Positions 35,699 to 43,598 of a DNA stretch of 64,000 nt are shown one piece after another. The notes under the pieces were generated by a model. That model searched no databases. It saw only the letters and a program-made list of their open reading frames with translations, and was not told the DNA's origin. This stretch comes from JAFLCL01 sp039809495 (GTDB taxonomy: Bacteria > Myxococcota_A > Polyangia > Polyangiales > Sandaracinaceae): the NCBI GenBank assembly GCA_039809495.1, contig JBDHVC010000006.1, forward strand, positions 1 through 64,000. Reading direction: 5' to 3'. Both the position numbers and the translations under genes were made by a program. Positions within the stretch are counted from its first letter, which is position 1. Each line of letters begins with the position of its first letter.

Positions 35699-36325
35699 AT
35701 GCGCTCGAGTCGTGTCCTCGCGTCCCTCGGCCTCGCCGCCCTGCTCGTCGCCGGCCTCGCCGTCGCGCCGCGCCCCGCCGATCTCGCGTCGGACGAGCTC
35801 CGCTCGCGCGTCGACGCGAGCGCGCTCTCGGGCCTCTTCGAGGTGCTCTCGCCGATCGGGAGCGCGCGCGCGCGCGTCGGCGGCCAGCCCCCCTCCTTCA
35901 CGCTCCCCGCGGCGGTCGGTGGCCCCTCGAGCGGCCAATTCCGGATGGCGGATCACCTCGGCCAGCGGCCGGTCGTCATCCTCTTCTGGGCGACGTGGTG
36001 CGTGCCCTGCCAGCAGGAGCTCCCCTTCTACGAGACCTTCTACCAGCAGTACCGGGAGCGCGGCCTGCGGGTGGTGGCCATCTCGATGGACGCGGCGACG
36101 ACGGTCACGCGCGCCGGCCCAGCGGCACGCCGGCTCGGCGTCACGTTCGACGTCGTGACGGACCTCGACACCCGCGTGACGACGCAGCTCAACCCGCGCC
36201 GCTCGGCGCCCTTCAGCGTCTGGGTGAACCGCCAGGGGCGCATCGAGTGGGAGCGCGAGGGCTTCGCCCCCGCCGAGCGCCAGACGATCGCGGACGGCAT
36301 CGCGCGGCTCGTCGAGGGCGGCTGA
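35699..36325 (+). CDS. TlpA-like periplasmic thiol-disulfide oxidoreductase
   Basis: 208 residues from ATG 35699, chosen over the ATG at 35666 because GGAGG lies 5 bases upstream of it. A signal anchor (VLASLGLAALLVAGLAVAP) precedes a thioredoxin fold with active site FWATWCVPCQQELPF and the cis-Pro region RSAPFSVWVN. TlpA/ResA proteins reduce disulfides in the periplasm, for example in apocytochromes or CuA sites. Copy A of the four-hairpin repeat lies between it and the ABC/HxCPFC pair. The stop belongs to a hairpin element with the palindrome GCGTCGCGCGACGC (36332-36345). Confidence 0.88.
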   Translation: MRSSRVLASLGLAALLVAGLAVAPRPADLASDELRSRVDASALSGLFEVLSPIGSARARVGGQPPSFTLPAAVGGPSSGQFRMADHLGQRPVVILFWATWCVPCQQELPFYETFYQQYRERGLRVVAISMDAATTVTRAGPAARRLGVTFDVVTDLDTRVTTQLNPRRSAPFSVWVNRQGRIEWEREGFAPAERQTIADGIARLVEGG

Positions 36326-36353
36326 CGGCGCGCGTCGCGCGACGCGATCCGAT
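36323..36353 (+). repeat. stop-codon-linked hairpin repeat, variant
   Basis: TGACGGCGCGCGTCGCGCGA starts at the stop codon. The hairpin here is the perfect palindrome GCGTCGCGCGACGC (36332-36345), followed by the family remnant GATCCG. Confidence 0.5.
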
Positions 36354-36431
36354 GAGCGCGAGGCCCGCGCGCGATGACGCGGGCTCGTGCGCGCCGTTGG
36401 CGCGTCGCGGCGCGCGCGGTAGAGGTGGGGG

Positions 36432-37328
36432 ATGAAGAAGCGAGCCTTGAGCGCCGTCGCGGGCAACTCGCAGCGCCTCGACGGTGGCGCGATGTTCGGC
36501 AACGCGCCGCGCGCGATGTGGGAGACGTGGATCGCGCCGGACGAGGCGAACCGGATCCCGCTCGCGTGTCGCGCGATGTTGGTCGAGATCGAGGGGGACG
36601 GCCGCACGGAGCGCGTCCTCTTCGACACCGGCATCGGCGTCTTCTTCGCGCCGAAGCTGCGCGAGCGCTTCGGGGTCGTCGAGCGCGATCATCGCCTGCT
36701 CGCGAACCTCGGCGCGCTGGGGCTCACGGACGCCGACATCGACGTCGTCGTGCTCTCGCACCTGCACTTCGATCACGTCGGGGGGCTGCTCGCGGCGCAC
36801 GAGGAGGGCGAGCACCCGCGGCTCCTCTTCCCTCACGCGCGCTTCGTGATCGGCGACGAGGCGTGGGCGCGCGCCGAGAAGCCGCACGCGCGCGACCGCG
36901 CGTCGTTCATCCCCGAATTGCTCCCGCTCCTCGAGGCGAGCGGGCGGACCGAGCGGGTGAAGGGGGAGCGCTCCGCGGTGCTCGACGAGCTCCTCGGAGA
37001 GGGCTCGTATCGCCTGCATCGCTCGAGCGGCCACACGCCGGGGCTCGTCCTCGCGGAGCTCGCGAGCGCGGAGGGGCCGATCGTGTTCGCGGCCGATCTC
37101 ATCCCGGGTCGCCCATGGATCCACCTCCCGATCACGATGGGCTACGACCGCTGCCCGGAGCTGCTCGTGGACGAGAAGCGCGCGCTGCTCGAGGGCCTGG
37201 TCGCCCGGAACGGCCGCCTCTTCTTCACGCACGATCCCGAGGTCGCGATGGTGCGCGTCACGCGCGACGAGCGCGGCCGCTTCGGCGCGGGCGAGGCGTG
37301 GGCGAGCCCGGTTCGCCTCGCGATCTGA
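36432..37328 (+). CDS. metallo-beta-lactamase-fold hydrolase
   Basis: 298 residues from ATG 36432. The zinc motif LSHLHFDHVGG (HxHxDH) is present, with further ligands at SGHTPG and FAADLI; the final His lies in FFTHDPEVAM. No signal peptide, so cytoplasmic. The layout (LFDTGIG, loop of about 30 residues, HxHxDH) matches the quorum-quenching-lactonase/alkylsulfatase-like branch, but substrate is not predictable from sequence alone. Flanked by hairpin repeats on both sides. Confidence 0.88.
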   Translation: MKKRALSAVAGNSQRLDGGAMFGNAPRAMWETWIAPDEANRIPLACRAMLVEIEGDGRTERVLFDTGIGVFFAPKLRERFGVVERDHRLLANLGALGLTDADIDVVVLSHLHFDHVGGLLAAHEEGEHPRLLFPHARFVIGDEAWARAEKPHARDRASFIPELLPLLEASGRTERVKGERSAVLDELLGEGSYRLHRSSGHTPGLVLAELASAEGPIVFAADLIPGRPWIHLPITMGYDRCPELLVDEKRALLEGLVARNGRLFFTHDPEVAMVRVTRDERGRFGAGEAWASPVRLAI

Positions 37329-37360
37329 CAGCGCGCTTCACTCGACGCGAGCCGTCGAGC
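37326..37360 (+). repeat. stop-codon-linked hairpin repeat
   Basis: TGACAGCGCGCTTCA starts at the stop codon of the hydrolase gene; CTCGACG-CGAGC-CGTCGAG (37341-37359) keeps both 7-bp arms perfectly with a different loop from copy A. The convergent matrixin stop follows 12 bp later. Confidence 0.7.
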
Positions 37361-37371
37361 GGCCCGCGCCG

Positions 37372-38280
37372 TCAGCGTCGCCGCCGACGCAGGGCGAGCG
37401 CGAGCGCCGAGCCGAGCGCCGCGAGCCACGGCGCGTGCGGCGCGCGCGCTCCGCCCGAGGCGCGGCAGGCGCAGCCGCTCGGCCGGCAGCTCAGGTCGAG
37501 GCCACCACGCGGGCTCGGATCGCACGCGTCGGGGAGTGAGCCGGGCGGATAGATGGCGCACAAGCCCTCGCGGTCGTCCGCAGCGAGGGTGCGCTTGATC
37601 GTCTCCGTCGGCGACGCGCTCGCGTACATCGTCGCGAACGCGTCGTCGGGCGTGTGCGCGAGCCCGAAGTAGTGGCCGAGCTCGTGCGTGACGACGTTCG
37701 GCAGATCGATGCGCTCGTCGGTGCAGCCCGGCTCGGGGCAGATCGTGAATTCGGCGCGCTCCTCGTTGAGCTCCATGTCCACGTCGAGGATCTCGCCCGT
37801 GGCCTGGTCGTGCCAGACGTAGGTGACCGCGTAGGCGCGCGGGTCGTGCATCCGCTCGGTGCTCCAGCCGTCTTGGACGAACACGATCGCGTGGACGTTG
37901 GGGCCGTGATCGTCGTAGCTCGCCGCGGTGCACGCGTTCGTCGCGTCGAGCAGCTCGACCGAGAGGCCCGTCGGCGAGCCGGCGCACGAGACGCTCGTCC
38001 ACGTCGCGATCGCCGCCTCGAAGACGCCGCGCACCGCCTCGGGCTCGAGCGAGCGCGAGGGGAGGGCGGACGAGAGCGAGATCGAGGTGCAGCGCCGGCG
38101 CCACGCGAGCGGGTGAATCCCCTCGTGGTTCGAGGCGAGCACGCACGGCTCGCTCGGGGTCGGGCGGACGTTGCCGCTCACCATCTGGCACCACGCGGCG
38201 GCTCGCGTGGGGGCGAGCGCGGCGCAGGCGAGGGCCGCGACGAGGGCGAGCGCGAGCCGGGGGGCGCGCTCAGCGGCCAC
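37372..38280 (-). CDS. matrixin-like metalloprotease with MYXO-CTERM-like tag
   Basis: 302 residues from GTG 38280. A Sec signal (LALALVAALACAALAPTRAAA) precedes a protease domain with HELGHYFGLAHTPDD, the HExxHxxGxxH zinc site. The C-terminus has SGCACRASGG, then hydrophobic APWLAALGSALALAL and a final RRRRR. This is the MYXO-CTERM layout (Cys-containing motif, helix, Arg cluster), which directs proteins to the cell surface in myxobacteria. The start overlaps the upstream gene's stop by 11 bp, so the two are co-translated. Confidence 0.88.
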   Translation of the reverse strand: MAAERAPRLALALVAALACAALAPTRAAAWCQMVSGNVRPTPSEPCVLASNHEGIHPLAWRRRCTSISLSSALPSRSLEPEAVRGVFEAAIATWTSVSCAGSPTGLSVELLDATNACTAASYDDHGPNVHAIVFVQDGWSTERMHDPRAYAVTYVWHDQATGEILDVDMELNEERAEFTICPEPGCTDERIDLPNVVTHELGHYFGLAHTPDDAFATMYASASPTETIKRTLAADDREGLCAIYPPGSLPDACDPSPRGGLDLSCRPSGCACRASGGARAPHAPWLAALGSALALALRRRRR

Positions 38281-38863
38281 GAAGGCGCTCCTCCACGAGC
38301 GCGCGGACCTCGTCGAGCACCTCGTCCCGCGGTCGGATCGTGGGGATCGCGCCGGGCGCGGGGGCGAGCTGACCGGTCCCGTCCGGGCGGACGAGCTCGA
38401 GCCCTCCGCCGCCCGGGAGCACGACCTCGACGCCGCCCTCGCCGCGGATCGGGAGGACGCCCTGCGACATCCCCACCGGCCTCAGCACCTCGCCCTCGCT
38501 CGTCGCCACGCGGCGCGCGAAGAGCAGCACGCGCTCGCCGGTCTCGTAGATCGCCTCGCCCTCGACGCGCAGCCCCCGATCGCCGACGACGCCGCCGAGC
38601 CGGAGCACGCTCGCTCGCGCGCCGGGCATGAGGCGCCCGAGGAGGCGCTCCTCGACGCGGAGCGCGACGTCGGTGACGATGCGCCCGGCCGCGTCGTAGC
38701 GCGCGCGCTGGTCCTCGACGCGCACGACGGCGATCTCGTCCGAGGCCGAGACGAGCTCGGCGAGGCTCATCGCCTCGACGATCGACGCCTCCGCGCGGCT
38801 CGGGCCGAGGGCGAGCGGGGAGGCCACGACGGCGAGGAGGAGGGCCGAGAGGAGCGCTCGCAT
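38270..38863 (-). CDS. secreted protein of unknown function, upstream of matrixin
   Basis: 197 residues from the ATG at 38863. A signal peptide (ALLSALLLAVVASPLALGPSRAEA) is followed by a beta-rich region: SIVEAMSLAELVSASDEIAV, RVEERLLGRLMPG, GERVLLFARRV. The pattern, a SxxELVxxSDxIVxxxV opening then GERYLLFL-like strand, is seen in exported proteins of many myxobacteria; I cannot name a fold. It overlaps the metalloprotease gene, so it may be a partner or inhibitor of that enzyme. Confidence 0.78.
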   Translation of the reverse strand: MRALLSALLLAVVASPLALGPSRAEASIVEAMSLAELVSASDEIAVVRVEDQRARYDAAGRIVTDVALRVEERLLGRLMPGARASVLRLGGVVGDRGLRVEGEAIYETGERVLLFARRVATSEGEVLRPVGMSQGVLPIRGEGGVEVVLPGGGGLELVRPDGTGQLAPAPGAIPTIRPRDEVLDEVRALVEERLRGR

Positions 38864-38971
38864 GTCGAGAGCATGAGGGGCGTTCGGCCGCGCGCAAGCG
38901 GCGCGCCTCCGCGCGCGTCGGATGCGGCGGCGAGCGCGATCCCCTAGACTCGCCCGCTCACTGGAGGATGG

Positions 38972-39724
38972 ATGATCGACCACCTCGCGGAGGTTCTGCT
39001 CGAGCGGCGAGCGCCGCTCGACGCGCACGCGATCGCCCGAGCGGCGGCGAGGCTCGGCCTCGAGCTCGAGCCGCGCTCGAGCGACGGCGCGCTCGCCTCG
39101 TTCGGGCTCCAGGGGGGAGAGCTGATCCTGACGATGGTCGACGCGCCGCACCCCGCGCTCGACGCGCTCGCGTCGGGCCCGCTCGCGATCGAGCCCGACC
39201 GGATCGCCCACGCGTCGGCGCACGTCCTCGTCGCCCTGCGCGATCACCCGGGTGGCGTGCGCGAGCGCGACCTCGTCCTCGCGCTCGCCGCGGGCGCCGT
39301 GCTCGACGCCACGGGCGGGCTCTCCGTGATGCTCGCGCCCAACGTCGTGTTCCATCGCCCGGAGCTCTTCCGCGACTTCCTCGAGCTCGCGCGCGCCGAG
39401 GCGGCGCTGCCGCTCGAGCTCGCGATCGACATCACCGTCGCGCCCGAGGAGGACGCGCGGATGTCCTTCCTCACGCACGGGCTCGAGCGCGCCGGCAGCG
39501 AGGAGCTCTTCGTGACCTGCTCCGTCGAGGGGCGGGGCGCGCTCGACTTCGTCCTCGGGGTCGCGAGGTGGTTCTACTCGCAGCCGGAGCTGCGCCTGCC
39601 GACGGGCGACACGCTCGGCCGCTCGGAGACGGAGAAGATCCTCATCCAGCGCGTGCCGAGCCCGATCGATCCGTCCCAGACGGTCGTGCGCCTCGACCTC
39701 GACGTGGACGAAGCGCTCGCGTGA
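38972..39724 (+). CDS. DUF4261-like protein
   Basis: 250 residues from ATG 38972. No signal or membrane segment. AAGAVLDATGGLSVMLAPNVVFHR and the ending GDTLGRSETEKILIQRVPS then SQTVVRLDL resemble the DUF4261 domain, whose C-terminal part usually has a GDTxGxxxxEKI-like motif. Function of the family is unknown. The gene is divergent from the secreted-protein/matrixin pair and convergent with the halogenase gene. Confidence 0.75.
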   Translation: MIDHLAEVLLERRAPLDAHAIARAAARLGLELEPRSSDGALASFGLQGGELILTMVDAPHPALDALASGPLAIEPDRIAHASAHVLVALRDHPGGVRERDLVLALAAGAVLDATGGLSVMLAPNVVFHRPELFRDFLELARAEAALPLELAIDITVAPEEDARMSFLTHGLERAGSEELFVTCSVEGRGALDFVLGVARWFYSQPELRLPTGDTLGRSETEKILIQRVPSPIDPSQTVVRLDLDVDEALA

Positions 39725-39781
39725 GCGCTCACGGCGGCCGAGCGAGCGCCCCGCGCGCCGCGGCGCGCCGCCGCCCTCGGC

Positions 39782-41455
39782 TCAGCTCGGAGGGGGCGGC
39801 GGCTCGTCCTCTCGAGCGGGCGAGAGGTCGCGCAGGTCCGTGCTCCCCATGAAGCGCTCGAGCGGTACGCGCTCGTCGAGCTGGCCGAGCGGGACGACGT
39901 CGTCGGCGCCGCGGCGGAAGGGCGTCGGGTCCTCGTTCGCGAGGAGCCTCAGCACGCCCTCGCGCGCCTTGTTGAAGATGAGCTCGGTGCGATCGTTCGT
40001 GTCCTTGTTCGTGCGCGGCAGGCCGAGCTGGGCGGGGACGCCGAAGGCCTGCGTGCCGTTGAGCACCCAGTTGCCGAGGTTGCCTCGGTAGTAGGTGCCC
40101 TTCTTCTGCATCTCGAGCGCCGCGCCGTGGAAGAAGCGGTTGAAGTTGCGCATCGCCTCGAGGACGTAGCCCTTGCGGCGCAGCATGTAGCGGAGCTCTC
40201 GCGGATCGAGGTGCTCGTCGCGCACGAAGGACTCGACCCAGAGGTTGTAGTAGTTCGCGCAGTCGAAGAAGCACTTCTCGCGAAAGAGCTCGTAGCTGCC
40301 GAAGGTCGAGTAGAGGTTCGTGTAGATGAGGAGCGTCGCCTCGTAGCGGAACTGGAGGAAGTCGTTCATCAGCTGGCCGCGCTCGCGGACGTCGTCGCCC
40401 GCGAAGTCGCGCGTGATGAGATCGTTCAGGCAGTCCGCCTCGATCGAGATGTAGTCCGAGCCCGGCGAGTAGAAGGGGTCGGGGAAGGCGCCCGACTCGC
40501 CGATCGTCGCCCAGCGCTGCTCGGCGTCCCAGAACTTCTTCGTGCGGTAGGCGAGCTGGTTGTAGGTGCCGATGTCGACGAGCTCGGCCTTCTCGAGCAT
40601 CTGCCCGCACGCCTTGTGCTCGCGCATGAAGGCGAGGAAGCCCTCCTTGGTGGCCTGAGACGGCTTCCAGAGGCTGCGATCCTGGACGATGCCGAGGGAG
40701 ATGAGGTCGCTCGAGAGCGGGATGAACCAGAGCCAGAGGCCCGGATAGCAGAAGTGGTTCGTCGAGAGCGTGCGGCTCGTGTAGCGGGCGCGGGACTGGA
40801 AGTCCTCGTTCGGCCAGGCGTCGATGTCCGAGACGTTGGCGCCGCGCGCCCAGCTCGAGACGATCCTGTGCTCGGGGACGGGCAGCCGGAGATCGAGCTT
40901 CTTGGCCATGAGGTGCGCGCGCCCGGCGGCGTCGATGAGCCACCTCGCGTGGACGCGGCGGTGCGCGCCGTCGTCGAGGACGTCGATCGTGTGCGGGCTC
41001 CCGTCGCTCGTGACCTCGAAGTCCTTCACCGTCGCGGGGACGCGGAGCTCGACGCCGAGCTCGCGCACCATCGCGCGCAGATCGTGCTCGAGCGTGCTGC
41101 GATCGAGCTGGAAGCTCGGGATGGGCGGGAGGTGATAGACGCCGAGCTCGCTCAGCTCGTGGAGCTCCCCGTCGCGCTCCTTCGTGTCGAAGAAGAAGCG
41201 CAGCGAGTTCTTCGGGAGCTGCTTCATGTAGAGGTAGCGGTTGAGCTTCTGCTTGCGGATCAGGTAGTTCGCCGCGATCTCGACCGTGGACTCGCCGACC
41301 TTGTAGCCGGGCTCCTCCTTGCGCTCGAACATCACGATGTCGAGCTCGGGCTTCGTCAGCTTGAGCTGGCGCGCGAGCAGCATGGCGGCGAGGCCACCGC
41401 CCATGAACGCGACGTCGTAGACCCTCTCGGGGAGCGTGCCGGACATGGCGCGCAT
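39782..41455 (-). CDS. flavin-dependent halogenase-like FAD oxidoreductase
   Basis: 557 residues from ATG 41455 (a second ATG at 41446 is equally possible). FAD-binding YDVAFMGGGLAAMLLARQL has GGGLAA in place of GGGPAG. GESTVEIAANYLIRK is the GESTV motif of phenol/pyrrole-type halogenases. The halogenase-specific WxWxIP motif is present as LWLWFIPLSS. FPDPFYSPGSDYIS matches the DPxxSxG region. Flavin-dependent halogenases use reduced flavin and halide to chlorinate aromatic substrates, often carrier-bound. No NRPS, PKS or flavin reductase is nearby, so the substrate and reductase are unknown. Alternatively it is a hydroxylase of the same fold. Confidence 0.83.
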   Translation of the reverse strand: MRAMSGTLPERVYDVAFMGGGLAAMLLARQLKLTKPELDIVMFERKEEPGYKVGESTVEIAANYLIRKQKLNRYLYMKQLPKNSLRFFFDTKERDGELHELSELGVYHLPPIPSFQLDRSTLEHDLRAMVRELGVELRVPATVKDFEVTSDGSPHTIDVLDDGAHRRVHARWLIDAAGRAHLMAKKLDLRLPVPEHRIVSSWARGANVSDIDAWPNEDFQSRARYTSRTLSTNHFCYPGLWLWFIPLSSDLISLGIVQDRSLWKPSQATKEGFLAFMREHKACGQMLEKAELVDIGTYNQLAYRTKKFWDAEQRWATIGESGAFPDPFYSPGSDYISIEADCLNDLITRDFAGDDVRERGQLMNDFLQFRYEATLLIYTNLYSTFGSYELFREKCFFDCANYYNLWVESFVRDEHLDPRELRYMLRRKGYVLEAMRNFNRFFHGAALEMQKKGTYYRGNLGNWVLNGTQAFGVPAQLGLPRTNKDTNDRTELIFNKAREGVLRLLANEDPTPFRRGADDVVPLGQLDERVPLERFMGSTDLRDLSPAREDEPPPPPS

Positions 41456-41557
41456 CGTACCGAAGATCGGTGGGGCGAGCCCGAGCGGTTTCGGGACGAC
41501 GCGGGAAAACGCACGGCGTCCCCGCGCGCGGCGGATCACGCCGGGCGAGGCGCGCCA

Positions 41558-43558
41558 TCAGATGATGCGATCGCTCCCGCCGTCGACGGCGACCTGGGCG
41601 CCCGTCGTCTTTCCGAAGGTCGGCCCGGCCATCGCGACGACGAGGCGCGCGACGTCCTCGCTCCGCACCTCGACGCGCAGGAGGTTGTTGCGCTTGTACG
41701 CCTCGACGCTCATCCCGTAGTGCCTCGCGCGACCCTCGAGGATCTCCGGGGTCCAGAGGGCGGTGTCCATCACGGCGTGCGGGTGGAGCAGGTTGACGCG
41801 CACGCCCTTGGGGCCGAGCTCGAGCGCGGCGACGCGCGCGAGCTGCGTGAGGCCCGCCTTCGAGACGGAGTAGCTCGCCGCGCCGGGGCCCGGAGCCGGG
41901 ACGTTCTTCGAGGCGACGACGACGATCGCGGGATCGATCCCGCGGACGAGGAGCCCCGCGGCGGCGCGAAAGAGCGCCATCTGGCTCGTGAGGTTCAGCG
42001 CGAGGGTCTTCTCCCAGAGCGCGTCGTCGATGGCGTCGATCGGCTGGCTCTTCGGGAAGATCCCGGCGTTGGCGACGAGGACGTCGAGGCCGCCGAAGGC
42101 CTCGACCGTCGCCTCGAGGGCCCGCGCGACGGCGCTCGTCGACGTGACGTCGGCGACGAGGCCGAGCACGTCCGCGCCGCGGAAGGTCTCGGTGATCGCG
42201 GGGTCGATGTCGAGGGCGACGACGGCCGCGCCCTCGCGCCGCAGGGCCTCGACGCTCGCCCTGCCGATGCCCTTCGCGGCGCCCGTGACGAGCGCGACCT
42301 TGCCGGCGAGCGAGGGCCGCGCGCCCGCCTTCTTCAGCTTCGCTTGCTCGAGCTCCCAGTACTCGACGTCGAAGAGCTCCGCCTGGGAGAGCGCGCGGAA
42401 GCCTCCCATGCGCTCGGCCGTCTCGATCGCCTCGCGCGTGTGCTCGACGATGTCGTGGACGACGTTGGCGCGTGGGGCGCTCGGGCCGACCGCGAAGGTG
42501 CCCTGGCCGGGCCAGAGGACCCAGCGCGGCGCGGGGTCGAGCATCGTGAGCCCCCGCCCTCGCTCGTTCGCCTCGAAGTACGCGCGGTACGCGGCCTCGT
42601 AGGACGCGAGCGCGGCCTCGATCGCCTCGTCGTCGAGCTGCGCGGGCAGGACGAGGGGGACGCGCTTGGTGTGGATGATGTGGTCGGGCGTGAGCGGGCC
42701 TCGGCTCGTGATCTCGGCGTGATCGGGGCGCGCGCTGAAGGCCACGGCGCCCGCGCGCCGATCCCAGCGCAGGATCGCGGGCGCGCCGAGCCGCCTCGAG
42801 ATCGCGGCCCTGAGCGCGGCGACCTGGATCAGCGTGTCGGGGCCGAGGGCCGGGGCCGCGGCGCGCTCGGGGCGCGGCTCGCCGCGGAAGGGCGCGAGGG
42901 CCCGCTCGGCCTTCGAGACCAGCTCGATCGTGCGCTCGTAGCTCTCCTTCGCGTCGTCGGAGAACGTGAAGAGCCCGTGGTGGAGGAGCACCACCGCGTC
43001 GAGCGCGCTCCAGTCGACGTCGCGGCTCAGCCGGTGGACGGCCTTCGCGAGATCGAAGCCGGGCATCACGTAGGGGACGTAGAGGACGCGATCGCCGAGG
43101 ACCTCGCGGATCTTCTGCGGGCCGTCGGGCGAATTGGTGATGGTGACGATGGCGTCGGCGTGCGTGTGGTCGACGAAGCGGAAGGGGATGAGCGCGTGGA
43201 GGATCGCCTCGACCGAGGGCGTCGGCGCGCCCGGATCCGTCATCGCGGTGCGCTGCGCGCGCACCATGTCGGAGTCCGAGAGCCGCTCGAGCGTCGCGAG
43301 CTCGAGGAGCACGTCCATCCGCACCGGCGCGAAGCCGCGCGCCTCGATCGTCTGGAGATCCCAGCCGCTCCCCTTCACGTAGAGGAGCGCCTGCTCGCGC
43401 CCGAAAAGGTCTCGCTCGCGCACCTTCACCGAGGTGTTCCCGCCGCCGTGGAGGACGAGCGAGGGATCGGCGCCGAGCAGGCGCGAGGTGTAGACGCGGA
43501 GCGCGAGGAGATCCTCGCCGAGCGCGGCGGCCGCCTGATCGTCGAAGCGCGATTGCAT
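41558..43558 (-). CDS. bifunctional class II aldolase / short-chain dehydrogenase
   Basis: 666 residues. The N-terminal half is a class II aldolase (GGGNTSVK, HTHADAIVTITN, LLHHGLFTF giving zinc His). The C-terminal half is an SDR with TGAAKGIGRAS, NAGIF and catalytic YSVSK. This fusion is the rhamnulose-1-phosphate aldolase/lactaldehyde dehydrogenase type (RhaD/RhaE, YuxG-like), which splits a sugar phosphate and oxidises or reduces the lactaldehyde product. No rhamnose isomerase or kinase is adjacent, so the physiological sugar is not certain. Full length for the family. Confidence 0.92.
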   Translation of the reverse strand: MQSRFDDQAAAALGEDLLALRVYTSRLLGADPSLVLHGGGNTSVKVRERDLFGREQALLYVKGSGWDLQTIEARGFAPVRMDVLLELATLERLSDSDMVRAQRTAMTDPGAPTPSVEAILHALIPFRFVDHTHADAIVTITNSPDGPQKIREVLGDRVLYVPYVMPGFDLAKAVHRLSRDVDWSALDAVVLLHHGLFTFSDDAKESYERTIELVSKAERALAPFRGEPRPERAAAPALGPDTLIQVAALRAAISRRLGAPAILRWDRRAGAVAFSARPDHAEITSRGPLTPDHIIHTKRVPLVLPAQLDDEAIEAALASYEAAYRAYFEANERGRGLTMLDPAPRWVLWPGQGTFAVGPSAPRANVVHDIVEHTREAIETAERMGGFRALSQAELFDVEYWELEQAKLKKAGARPSLAGKVALVTGAAKGIGRASVEALRREGAAVVALDIDPAITETFRGADVLGLVADVTSTSAVARALEATVEAFGGLDVLVANAGIFPKSQPIDAIDDALWEKTLALNLTSQMALFRAAAGLLVRGIDPAIVVVASKNVPAPGPGAASYSVSKAGLTQLARVAALELGPKGVRVNLLHPHAVMDTALWTPEILEGRARHYGMSVEAYKRNNLLRVEVRSEDVARLVVAMAGPTFGKTTGAQVAVDGGSDRII

Positions 43559-43598
43559 GGCGCGCTTCGTAGCTCGCCTCGCGGCGAGGCCGCCACCC

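Noticed and set aside
39782..43558. Halogenase plus aldolase/SDR considered as a biosynthetic gene cluster
   Set aside because: No core synthase, carrier protein, transporter or regulator accompanies them, and the aldolase/SDR is a sugar catabolism type.
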